A DNA stretch of 64,000 bases from Bidens hawaiensis (lineage: Eukaryota; Streptophyta; Magnoliopsida; Asterales; Asteraceae). A program made the position numbers and the translations under genes. Positions 48,925 through 59,298 of the stretch are shown one piece after another (position 1 is the first letter of the stretch; each line of letters starts with the position of its first letter). The DNA is taken from the NCBI GenBank assembly GCA_021521415.1, contig JAIQDT010000675.1:310001-374000 (forward strand). Reading direction: 5' to 3'. Under the pieces are notes generated by a model. The model had not been told where the DNA came from, did not search any database, and was given only the letters and a program-made list of their open reading frames with translations.

Positions 48925-49986
48925 ATTATGAAGTTACCAAAAACTTCACGACAAAATGATGCAATCTGGGTTATCGTAGACAGACTTACTAAGTCTACAC
49001 GTTTCATTGTTATACAAGAAACGTGTAGTATGGATAGATTGGCACACATATATGTTGATAACATAGTATCATTACATGGTGTGCTGTTATCTATTATCTC
49101 AAACAGAGATACTCGGTTTACATCACGCTTCTGGAAGAGTTTTCAAAAAGCAATGGGCACAAACTTGAACTTAAGTACTGCCTATCATCCTCAAACTGGC
49201 GAACAAAGTAAAAGAACTTCAAACTCTGGAGGACATGCTTCGGGCATGTGCAATAGATTTTGGAGGTAGTTGGGATACAAACTTATCTCCAATGGAGTTT
49301 GCATATAACAATAGTTACCATACCAGCATTCAAGCAACACCATTTGAAGCTTTATACGGTCGTAAGTGTAGAACGCCTGTATGTTGGTCATAAGCTGGAG
49401 ATAATCAATTATCAGGTCCTGAAATAGTTCAAGAGACAACTGAAAAAGTACTTCAGATTAGAGTACGTTTGAAGGCAACAAGAGACACACAAAAGAGCTA
49501 TGCTGATGTTCGTCGCAAACAATTAGAATTTCAAGAAGGAGACAAGGTTTTGCTTAAAGTATCACCATGCAAGGGCGTAGTCAGATTTGGCAAGTAAGGA
49601 AAATTAAGCCCCCGTTTTTTAGGTCCTTTTGAAATGACCAAAAAGTCTGGACCAATAACCTCCCGATGGCATTACTAGATGAGATGAAAGGAGTATACAA
49701 TGATTCCACGTATCAAATCTTTGAAAATGTTTTGTAGATGAATCTCTCTCAATGCCTTTGAAGGACATAAAGATTAATGAAAACCTTAAATTCGTAGATC
49801 AACCAATTCTTATCGAAGACAGTCAGACCAAGTTCTTTAAGCGAAAAGGGTTGAAACTTGTTAAAGTAAGATGGAACTCACGACGCGGTCCGGAATTTAC
49901 CTGGGAACTTGAATCAGAAATGAAGAAAGATACCCACATCTATTTCAATAAACCTCGAGTACAAGGTTATTCTAAATGGGGGAGGA
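48925..49986 (+). pseudogene. Ty3/gypsy integrase core and chromodomain-like end
   Basis: 48910-49269 encodes the catalytic core, [16 protein letters not shown] with the first Asp, then [12 protein letters not shown] and [10 protein letters not shown] (the glutamate lies in a frame that breaks here). 49260-49740 continues in other frames. 49752-49991 gives the C-terminal part (VRWNSRRGPEFTWELESEMK), typical for elements ending in a chromodomain-like segment. Frameshifts and stops make it inactive. Confidence 0.85.
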
Positions 49987-50650
49987 TGTAACACCCCAAA
50001 AACTTTCGTGCCATTTTTTTGACAACTTTAGAAGTTGAGGGAACATTTGGTCATTTTTCTATAACTTGAAGTATAGGGTCTAATCTGTATTTATACAAAA
50101 GTGGAATGAGCCGGACCGTCTCATTATTAGACATTCTGTATTAAACCAAGCCCAAACCTCGAAGGTTTTCCAGATGAGACGAGGCGTCACATGTGTTGTA
50201 CTTAAGAGACTGGGCGAGCCACAATTATGAGACAGGCAATCTCATAATTAAACGGTCTGTCTAATCCTCTGTGTCCACATGAGATGTCAAAATCGTTTGC
50301 TATGTGGCTATTCGCGATTGTTGACTCATCTATCATCCCTTGGCCTGTAAATAGCAAGCATATCACGTCCATTTCATGCACAAAACATTTGATAATCATA
50401 TTGCACTCAAGATGAAATAGTTTAGTGTTCTAAGGTTGTTTCAAAAGTTCATAAGCAAGTGCAAGTTGATCCAAGGTGTTTTGAGGCTATGGGAAGCTCT
50501 AAGATCCATGAGCATTAGTAATCATTTTTAGTTCATCATCAGGTCTTGTTTTAGCTTGGAGGGAAGGTAGGCTCATTATAACGCTCATTTAAGTTTGTTT
50601 ACTTAGTTTAAGCAAGAATCCGACCTATAATCGATCAAACCTCTATTACA
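49987..50650 (+). mobile_element. 3' LTR of the gypsy element
   Basis: 'tgggggaggA' polypurine tract immediately precedes 'TGTAACACCCCAAAAAC'. The right end near 50650 ('ctctattaca') pairs with the start. The 5' LTR is not in the window. Confidence 0.65.
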
Positions 50651-51310
50651 ACTATTTCCAGATATAGCATACTGATGTATAAGAATTTATACATCTTTTC
50701 GGCACTAAAATATCTCCAAATAAGCGTAATTTCGACAATTACATTAGAATAAATAACTACTAATGTTGATAATTTCTATCTATAAGCAAACATAGCCCTA
50801 AAGAATAAAGCGAGCTGATATACGAAGAAAAACGGAGATAAACGGTGAAAACAGACTCAACACACCCCATGGTGAATCAAGGCTCAACACACCCCAGGTG
50901 AATCAAGGCATGGCCATGTCTAGAGCATATGAAGTAAAGACAAAATTCAGGAAGCCAATACATGGACGTTTTAACCTCAACACACCCATGTTATCAAGAA
51001 CAAGAGGAGAAAACAAAATCGAAGGTTCTGAAACTGAACATGACCATGCTTTGTCAAAACACATCCCATGTTTAAAGTACAAGAGAAAAAGACAAATTTG
51101 GACTATTGTGGACTTAACACGGCTTTGCCAAACTCACAACGACCGTGTTAGCAATTGTTGTACGACCTGATGATGAGCATTTAATGCAACAAGACAAAAA
51201 CAGTCACCATGACCGTGTTTTACCGAACACGGCCGTGTTTGGGGCACCTCATCAACCTATAAATTGATGCTCATCTTCCACATTCATTACACCTTACAAC
51301 ACATTTACTC
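50651..51310. mobile_element. Fragment resembling a Tat/Athila LTR
   Basis: Includes the clustered words 'gaccgtgttttacc', 'aacacggccgtgtttggggc' and 'ctataaattgatgc', a style shared with the LTR at 24727-26305, plus a 22-bp tandem repeat at 50868-50905 ('tcaacacacccc.ggtgaatcaagg'). No coding domain is seen. Confidence 0.4.
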
Positions 51311-52492
51311 CACTTCAGCCACCTCTTTTCACCACCATTGATAAGGGAATTATCCCACCCATCCAACCTTTGAAGATTAAGGAAATTAAGCTCTTGGAAG
51401 AAGTCATTAGCATCAAGGATTAATGATAGGTTGGTGTCTTACTCATTGGTGTCTTACTCATGTTAGCCAAGCTTAATTATGTGTTTTTAGTCAATTTTTA
51501 TCTATTAATATTATTATAAATATACTACTTTGATTTGTTTTTATATTTTGTTGGTCTTAAGATCCAACGAGCTAAAACGATGAATTATTCAATCAAACAT
51601 TGCAAAGATGTGTTTATATTCACTCTTAAGGTTAATATTCGAGCAAGTGATTAAACATGTGGTGAAATTAAAATAGTTGGGAACTTTATGTTAACAATTT
51701 GAAGAGAAGTGAAATCTAACTAATATATTAGAACAACACCATTTTGTCCACATGGCATCATTCTAGCGTGTACACCTAGATGCCAACTAGATGCCATATC
51801 ACATATTACCATTCCTATTAATGTCAAATCACCTTTTACATAGTACATATTATATAAATCTTAACATTAAAACCCCTCAAATTCATCTCTCTCTCTCTCT
51901 CTCTCTCTCTTCGATATATTAGCCATCAAGATGTATTCGTTTTCATTTCTTCCGCCCGTATCTTCGATATATTAGCCGTACACAACATTTCGGTAAAGTA
52001 TTTATTCTAAACTAACGGTCGATTCTCATATGATATTCGTTACTTGCATTATCATTTCATTTTCTTTTCACTTTATTGTTTGTATTGTTTAAATTTTAAT
52101 CTTATTTTCCTATAATCTATATAAGTTCTACATCAAACTCCAAGATTCAATGAACATGTTGAAGTGTTTGAGATATACGAAAATATGGTTGATTTATTTC
52201 GTTATCGGAATTATTCTGTTAATTATTCCAGTTGCATCCATTGATAATTCTTACTAAATTGCTTTTTAATTAATAATTCTGTATATTTAACATTAGCTGA
52301 TCTTTAATAATTTCAGTTTCTAGAGGCCCAACTTGTTAGATTGGCTAACTGCATAGATAGAGTATTTGATGAATAAAATAGGTTGATTGTGTTTGTTTTG
52401 GTCATTACGAATGTATATTACGTATTAATTTATGATTATTTATTATTTTATCGAGGTTGCACAATTCATGTACATTAATTCATTTTTACATG

Positions 52493-52536
<44 letters not shown>

Positions 52537-52868
52537 AAAGTGAATATGGGGTTGTTAGGCATGTAAGCTTACATGCGAAACCAATCAAAACTACGTCATT
52601 TTGATTAAAACCATCTTAAAAGGTAACAAAATCTATTTATTTTGGTATTTATTTCTAGATCTACATCAATTTCGTCACATTCATAGACAACTTTCATTCC
52701 CATTTACAGTTAAAATTTCCTTCAAACGTATTTGCAGGTCATTTTTTGATCCATTGTTAAAGAGGATTTAGTTACACTTTCACGTTACTATACAATCAAA
52801 GTTTAATGGATTTGTTTTTCTTGAAATGGACACATGCAAATTTTTTCTAATTTCATTTTATGTATGTA
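51311..52868. other. AT-rich intergenic sequence with microsatellites
   Basis: Contains (CT)n at about 51889-51911, (TA)n at about 52497-52531, a duplicated 'cttcgatatattagcc' (51910 and 51961) and the repeat shared with 1825-1890. At about 52551-52640 'aagcttacatgcgaaacc' starts a copy of the long-TIR family found at 53805-54535. No gene is seen. Confidence 0.5.
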
Positions 52869-53636
52869 TAGGGTTATAAACGAACCGAACGAACACGAAC
52901 AAGACCTTGTTCATGTTTGTTCGTTAAGTAAATAATGTGCTCACAAACGGTTCACGAACACTTACCGAACGAGATTTTATGTTCGTGTTCGTTCATTAAG
53001 GAAATTAATGTGTTCACGAACGGTTCACGAACACAAATAAAATTGGCAAAGCCTAGAAATTGAGACTGATGTATTCGTCAATGTGAATAATGAAAGCCTG
53101 TAAACGAATCGAATGAACACGAACAAGGGCATGTTCGTGTTCGTTCATTTAGCTTTAAAAGAACACGGACACTTAATCGAACAAATATTTATGTTCATGT
53201 TCGTTTATTTAAAAATGGACATTTGTGTTCATTTGTTTAAAATCTAAACTAACATAACTGAATAAAGATAAACGAACATGTATGAACAAACGTAAATGAA
53301 CACAAAATATAAACGAACTTAAATGAAAACACTTAAATGAACACAAATTAACAACTATAAACATTTAAGCAGATGATTTATCCAGATAATATTTAATTAT
53401 TTTCTATTAATATTAACGTATAAATGAGCATAAATAATCAGACATAAATAGACATAAACGAGCGTTCATGAACATAAATGAACGAACGAAACATGTGTTC
53501 ATGTTCGTTTGTTTAATTAAACGAACACAAATTTTTTGTTCATGTTCGTTCGTTTATTAAATAAACGAACATACACGAACTTCCTGCCGAACGGTTCACG
53601 ATAGTTCATCGAATGTTCGGTTCATTTACAGGCCTA
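52869..53636. mobile_element. hAT-like non-autonomous element
   Basis: Ends 'TAGGGTTATAAACGAACCG' and 'GGTTCATTTACAGGCCTA'; 8-bp flanks 'tgtatgta' and 'tgtgtgta' (7/8). The interior is dominated by 'cgaacacgaac' and 'gttcgttcgttt' words. Confidence 0.85.
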
Positions 53637-53804
53637 TGTGTGTAATTAAGTTTATAACCCCACCGATTCTATAATTATATCGTTCGTCAGATTATTTCTA
53701 AACCAATATGAATAAGTGAAATTCATATTAAAGGATATCCTCTAAATCTTTAGATTTAGACGCTTAAAATTAAAATTTTACAAAACTAGTAGAATATTTG
53801 AGAT

Positions 53805-54535
53805 TATAACCTTACATGCGAAACCATCAAAACTACGTCATTTTGAATAAGACTTTCCAAAAAAGATTAATTCTATTATTTTAAATGGTTGTTTCCTTCC
53901 ATTAATATTACATACCTAATTCTGAATAATCATTCTAAAGAATTATCTCTGACAACATTGATCATAAAAATCATGTTTTTTCAAAAAATGAACATCAAGT
54001 CAATTTACTCCCAAAGCAACTATATATATTTCTACACCTGTGTATTGTAATTCAAAAGTTTAATTAATCATGGTTGTTACTAAGCTAATGGAACTGAATT
54101 TTTATTATTCACGGCATTGTTAATTGGTTTGGTATCGTTGTGCTTTTAGTAAATTGATATTTAAAAAAAAAAACATCTCAAAAACTTACCTGTGAAGATA
54201 AGAACTTTTGCATTTTCATTTGACCTTTGAATTTTCATTTCCTCAAGCCACAAGTAATTATTAATAACAAAAACATAATCTAAAACCATGAATTCTAGTT
54301 AAAGTAATTCATATTTAAAAAAAATAAACATAGTTTAATCTTTCATGACGGTATTAATATGAGAACAACATATTCAAATATGAAGACATGGTTCAGAATT
54401 AGGGATGTAATATTAATGAAAGGAAACAAGTATTTAAAATAGTAGAATTAATCTTTTTTAGAAAGTTTTATTCAAAACGACGTAGTTTTGATGGTTTCGC
54501 ATGTAAGGTTACATGCTTAGACCATTCCCACCAGC
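53805..54535. mobile_element. Element with long terminal inverted repeats (about 150 bp)
   Basis: The left arm reads 'ccttacatgcgaaaccatc', 'aaaactacgtcattttga', 'ttaatattacatacctaattctgaa'; the right arm (54370-54520) is its reverse complement with few changes. The centre has no coding capacity. Long inverted ends suggest a Mutator-like MITE. A related left end sits at 52551-52640. Confidence 0.75.
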
Positions 54536-55129
54536 AAACTTAGCTTGGGTTGGTTTGCCAGGTGTAACATAAAAAAATTGAAAAATCAAATTTGGTTTGA
54601 CATATTATGGCAAACGGTTCTCCACATTAAACTAGTTTGCAATCACTTTTTATGTCATTGGTTTATATTTCTTGGTTTATTCCAACAATTAATTTAACGT
54701 GCATATTGATTTTTGTGTAATAAGTTAAGTTATTTTATTTTTTTAAAGAAAATAAAAACATAGTCTTGTTTGTTATTTTTTTACGAACATCTCAATACAA
54801 ATTCTATGAAACACGGAGTTCTTTAGAAAATATGTCTTTTTCATAATATAATTACAATATAATATTGTTGGTTCACAAACTTATTATCATTAAAATTTAT
54901 TTATATATATATTGTTTAAGTAATTATAAACTATATGTATTTAATATTTAATAATGAGTTTGGTTAAATTGGGTTGGGTTGTGAATGAGAGTGGAATATT
55001 AAGTTTGGTTGGGTTGTATAGGTGGAAGAAAGAGAAACTAATTTTTTAATGTTAGATTGGGTTGGATTAGTTTGTGAATGGCAAAGAGCACCATATTCAC
55101 TTTCCCCATATGTATATATATATGCTAAG
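54536..55129. other. AT-rich intergenic sequence
   Basis: 'cttagcttgggttggtttgcc' near the left and 'ggttgggttgtat...ggattagtttgtgaatggcaaag' near the right look like complementary ends of a further MITE (about 54525-55085). No gene is seen. Confidence 0.4.
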
Positions 55130-55420
55130 TATAAAATGAAAACCCACTTGAGTTGTAAAAACTTTAGAAACTCATTCTCAACCACATGTTTTTAATTAAT
55201 GTTTGAATATTGTGGTCCACAATTAAAGTAAATAAAAAATGTAAATACAAATATAACTTTTTCTGTCTTCTGAAAACATATATAAAAATTAGTAAAAAAA
55301 TATTAAAAAATAGCAAACCATTTTTTTAATGTTTCGATGTTTTGTATTAAATGTTACAACATATATTACATGTAACAAAAAAAAAACTATATATATTTTA
55401 ACCTTACCCTATATAATATA
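55130..55420. mobile_element. MITE-like element related to 1932-2242, opposite orientation
   Basis: 'aaaatgaaaacccacttgag', 'ctcattctcaaccacatg' and 'gtattaaatgttacaacata' are shared with the earlier copy in reverse order. Flanked by (TA)n-rich sequence. Confidence 0.65.
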
Positions 55421-55949
55421 TATATTTTAAACTATATATATATTAACATGTGTGAATCTTATATTGAAGGTCTTGGAAATAATTTCGTCAAAAATTAAAA
55501 AAATTAACAGTATATTGTTTAGCTAGTGAATTTCCAAAAAAAAATGGGAAGTTTTTTTTGAATTTTGAATTCTAAAATAAGATATAATACAATTGTTAAT
55601 GAAAAATTCAGGTTTCCGTTATCTTATATTTGACCATTTTAAATGGCTAAGTATCAAAATAAACCGTTTTACCTTTATTTGACTAATCTCAACAAACTTT
55701 CAATCTTTTATATTTGACCAATTTTTAATTAGTCATAAATGTCAAAATTATTGTTATTAACAATTGAATAAGTTTTTAAGTAACAATTGATATGAAGTCA
55801 AATTATTTAAATTAAAATTTAATGAATAATTAATGTTAGTATTACTCATGTACTCGGATGTTTGTCATAGTGAAACCAAAATAAGGATTATACATATTCA
55901 AATTTTCAAATAAAATATAAACCACCAATTTGAAGTTTCAAAAATATAA

Positions 55950-57480
55950 ATCTTTTCCATAATTTTTGTATGTTTTCTAACAAACCGAATTAATTTTAAC
56001 TTTTGTAATTATCTCTATATTATTTAGTAAAAATAATAAAAGACAGATTGCACCCTAAACTTCGATTTAATATATCTAACTAAAAAGTTTAATTAAAATT
56101 TTTTTAATAAGAAAATGTAAATATATATAGTTCGGTTTTTATATAATACCCTTAATTTATGCTTAATAGTTATAACACACTTAAACCCATTTCAAATTCG
56201 AAATTTGACCGATCTTTCAACAAACTTTTAAAGATTTTAATACTCTCCGTATTATTAAACCCATTTCAATATCTCTTTATAATATTTTGAAGTTTTCAAA
56301 TTAATCGATTTAATTTTCATTTTTGTATTTATATCTAAATTAATTAGTTAAATTAGTAGAATTAGGACACGCCGAGCATAAATACCCTCTTTAACTTCTA
56401 TTCTGACGGATTGAATATCTTTTATAAGAAATCGGAGGAAGACCCGACGATTTTTTCCAGGAAATCCCCAACGAAAGATACACACTATTCCGTCTTTTAT
56501 ATCAAATCGATCATAACCACTACCTACATTCCACGAAATTGTGCACCACAAATAGGAGCTAATAAAAAGACCCGCGATCCCATAGAAAGACATCACAATT
56601 CCTTGTGGAAAAAAAAAACGATTTGCTGAGACGGAAAGAAAGATATCAAATTTCTACGAGTCGATTTGATTTTAATTTTTGTGATTTGCATTAACCTTTT
56701 TAATGAGCACATGTTTCTTGTTTTGATATTTTTTTTTATTATTCATAAAATTGAACATAACTTTCGATTTAATATATCTAACTAAAAAGTTTAATTAAAT
56801 TTTTTTAATAAGAAAATATAAATTTATATATTTTGGTTTTTTTATAATACCCTTAATTTCTTCTTAATATATATAACATATTTAAACTCATTTCAAATTC
56901 GGAATTTGATAAATCTTTTAACAAACTTTTAAAGGTTTTAATACTCTCCATTATTTTAAACCCATTTCAAAATCTTTCCTTAATTTTTTGATGTTTTCAT
57001 ATTAACCGATTTGATTTTATTTTTTCTAAATTAATTAGTCAAATTAATTAGTTAAATTATAACCGATTTGATTTTAATTCTTGTGATTTGTCATTAACCT
57101 TTGTAATTATCTCTATATTATTTAGTAAAAATAATATAACACAAGTTTATTAGTTTGATATTTTTTTATTATTCTTAAAATTGATATCTAACTTTAAAGT
57201 TTAATTAAAAACTTTTAATAAGAAAATATGTGTTTATATATTTCCGTCTTTAAATACTAACCTTAATTTATGCTTAATATTTATAAAATATTTAAACTCA
57301 TTTTAAATTCAGAATTTGACCAATCTTTTAACAAACTTTTAAAGGTTTTAATAATCTCCCTAATTTTAAATCCATTTCAAAACTTTCCATAATTTTTTGA
57401 AGTTTTCAAATTAATCGATTTGATTTTTATTTTTGTAATTATGTCTAAATTAACTAGTCAAATTAGTAAAATTAATTAGT
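55950..57480. repeat. Degenerate AT-rich tandem repeats (three units)
   Basis: 'atatctaactaaaaagtttaatt', 'aatacccttaattt.tgctta', 'acaaacttttaaag.ttttaat' and 'ccatttcaaa' recur in order from about 56060, 56757 and 57180. The first unit is interrupted by a plastid insertion. No coding potential is visible. Confidence 0.7.
56366..56662 (-). pseudogene. ycf4: Nuclear plastid DNA: fragment of ycf4
   Basis: On the minus strand this encodes the middle of plastid Ycf4, a photosystem I assembly factor: [13 protein letters not shown], then [20 protein letters not shown] (the second membrane segment) and [31 protein letters not shown]. The start and the end of the gene are missing. The T-run coding the IVFFP segment has two extra bases, breaking the frame at about 56608-56617. 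Homology stops abruptly into the AT-rich repeat at both ends. It is a short organelle-to-nucleus transfer, not a functional gene. Confidence 0.92.
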
Positions 57481-58008
57481 ATTAATTGATAAATTTAAAA
57501 GTAATTAAAACAAAATTTAAATTAAAAATTCTTTTATAATAAAATATACCTTCATTTATTTCTGTTTGTACATAGTTTTATACTTCAATTTAAAATGAAC
57601 ATGAACATAGTCATTATAATCAATGTTCTATTTGTAATTCAAATTAATTAATAGTGTAACTATGTTAATCGATTATTATAAAATTATATACCATTATTGC
57701 CTTACGTTAATTATGTTAACCAGGATAGTACCCGTATTACACATGGTTGGAGCATATTTAAAACGTAATATATGTAGCATCATATAAATTTAATTAAATG
57801 TAAATGTCCTATTTATATATTAATAATAATTTTACATGAATTAAAAGACATCATAACTTATTTTAATTCAAATACAAAAACATACGAATACAAACAAAAA
57901 TAGATGAAAAACTAAAATATTTTATAACTTATATAATGAGTACAATAAGGAAACAAAGGAAATTAGTCTCCAAATAAAAAAAATAAAAAATAAAGTCTTC
58001 AAATCTTA

Positions 58009-58642
58009 TAGAGGTGCACAAATCGGTTTTAAAATCTAAACCGGTTCGGGTTGAAACCGAACCGGTTTATGGTCAAACCCGGTTTTTAGTAAAACCGGTT
58101 CGGGTTGAAACCGGTTTTAGAACCCTAATAACTTGAACTTGTGGAACCGGTTTGGGTCGGTTTAAACCGGTTTATACATAAATCAGTTTTAAACCGGTTT
58201 GAATTCAAAGCTCACATTTATGGAATTAGTAGGCATTCATTGGCATGAAAACAGCAGTGATTAGCATTTATTATATATGGTCAACTAATACTAATTAGAT
58301 TTCAACTTTCCAAAAATTAATTAATCAAACGGTTTTATCATATAAATTGATTTTTAATTTTAAGGTCATATACGGCTAGGATTGATAGAAATCTATAACT
58401 ATATTTAGAAAATATTTAGAGAATTATGGGAGTGTTATAAACCGGTTATAAACCGGTTTTTGTCTCACCGGTTCTATAGTGCCGGTTTCAACCTGGTTCA
58501 TGCTCTAAAACTCTAAACCGGTCCTAACCCTACGGTTTCAATCGGTTTCAAACCGGTTTATGTAAAAGCGGTTTCAAACCAGTTCGGTTTCGGTTAGATT
58601 TTCGGGTGAGGTCGGTTAACCGTGTTTTTTTGCCCATCTCTA
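58009..58642. mobile_element. hAT-like element inside the Helitron arm
   Basis: Perfect 8-bp duplications 'aaatctta' at 58001-58008 and 58643-58650. Ends 'TAGAGGTGCACAAATCGG' and 'TTTTGCCCATCTCTA'. The interior is full of 'aaaccggtt' words. Confidence 0.92.
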
Positions 58643-58710
58643 AAATCTTAAAGCATAACAATAAAAGCATATAATTGTCTTTATTAGTCAATAAATGATA
58701 ATCATAAGCA

Positions 58711-58950
58711 TTAAACCTTCTGCAACTTATGAGTTACAAGTTTAACACCATATGTTATTTTGTCATCAACTCCATTTTTAACAACACTAAACACATTGGT
58801 CTTCTCTTCCATATTTGATGTTTTACACTTAATTGCTGACATGCTAGATTCATCGTCAACGTCAAACACATCCACAAGTTTCCTCTTCAGTTTGTTTTCA
58901 GATGATGTAATTGGTGATTTCTTCAAATTATTTTCATCCTCAAATTCAAA
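58711..58950 (-). pseudogene. Short frame resembling the tail of an RPA-like protein
   Basis: The minus-strand frame ending at 58711 contains SENKLKRKLVDVFDVDDESS and later KTSNMEEKTN. Lys-rich/acidic tails with 'KRK..DVFDVDD' occur at the end of plant replication protein A-like subunits, which plant Helitrons often carry. Only the tail is present and it sits just inside a Helitron-type 3' end, which supports the reading. No OB-fold is visible; identification is weak. Confidence 0.35.
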
Positions 58951-59298
58951 TTATGATTACCATTTATTGACTAATAAAGAAATGATATGTTTTCATTGTT
59001 ATGCTTTAATATTTGGAGACATAGATTTTTTTATATTTATTTATTTGGAGACTAATATTCTTTGTTTGTTATTGTACTCATGTTATAAGTTATATAATGC
59101 TTTAACTTTTCAATTATCTCTATTAGTATTTGTATGTTTTTATATTTGAATTAAAATACATTATGATGCCTTATAATTCACGTAAAATTATCATTTATTT
59201 ATAAATACAACATTTGCATTTCATTAAATTAGTATGATGTTACATAAATGTTATGTCTTAAATATGTTTAACCGTGTGTAACACGAGTACTATCCTAG

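Larger units (their letters stand above)
57720..59298. mobile_element. Palindromic Helitron-like element
   Basis: The right end has a hairpin CGTGT-gta-ACACG (59273-59285) followed 9 bases later by CTAG and a T (59295-59299), as at Helitron 3' ends. The left end, read on the minus strand, ends CTGG followed by T with a decayed hairpin. About 350 bp next to each end are inverted copies of each other ('gtctccaaataaa', 'ttagtcaataaatg', 'catgagtacaata'). The left arm is split by an hAT-like element. Two Helitron 3' ends thus point outwards. Confidence 0.55.

Noticed and set aside
54964..55185. 73-codon minus-strand frame
   Set aside because: It is composed of MITE end repeats ('aacccaacc') and a (TA)n tract.
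58760..59149. 129-codon plus-strand frame with hydrophobic stretches
   Set aside because: It is antisense to the RPA-like tail and runs into the AT-rich inverted arm; hydrophobicity reflects T-rich codons.
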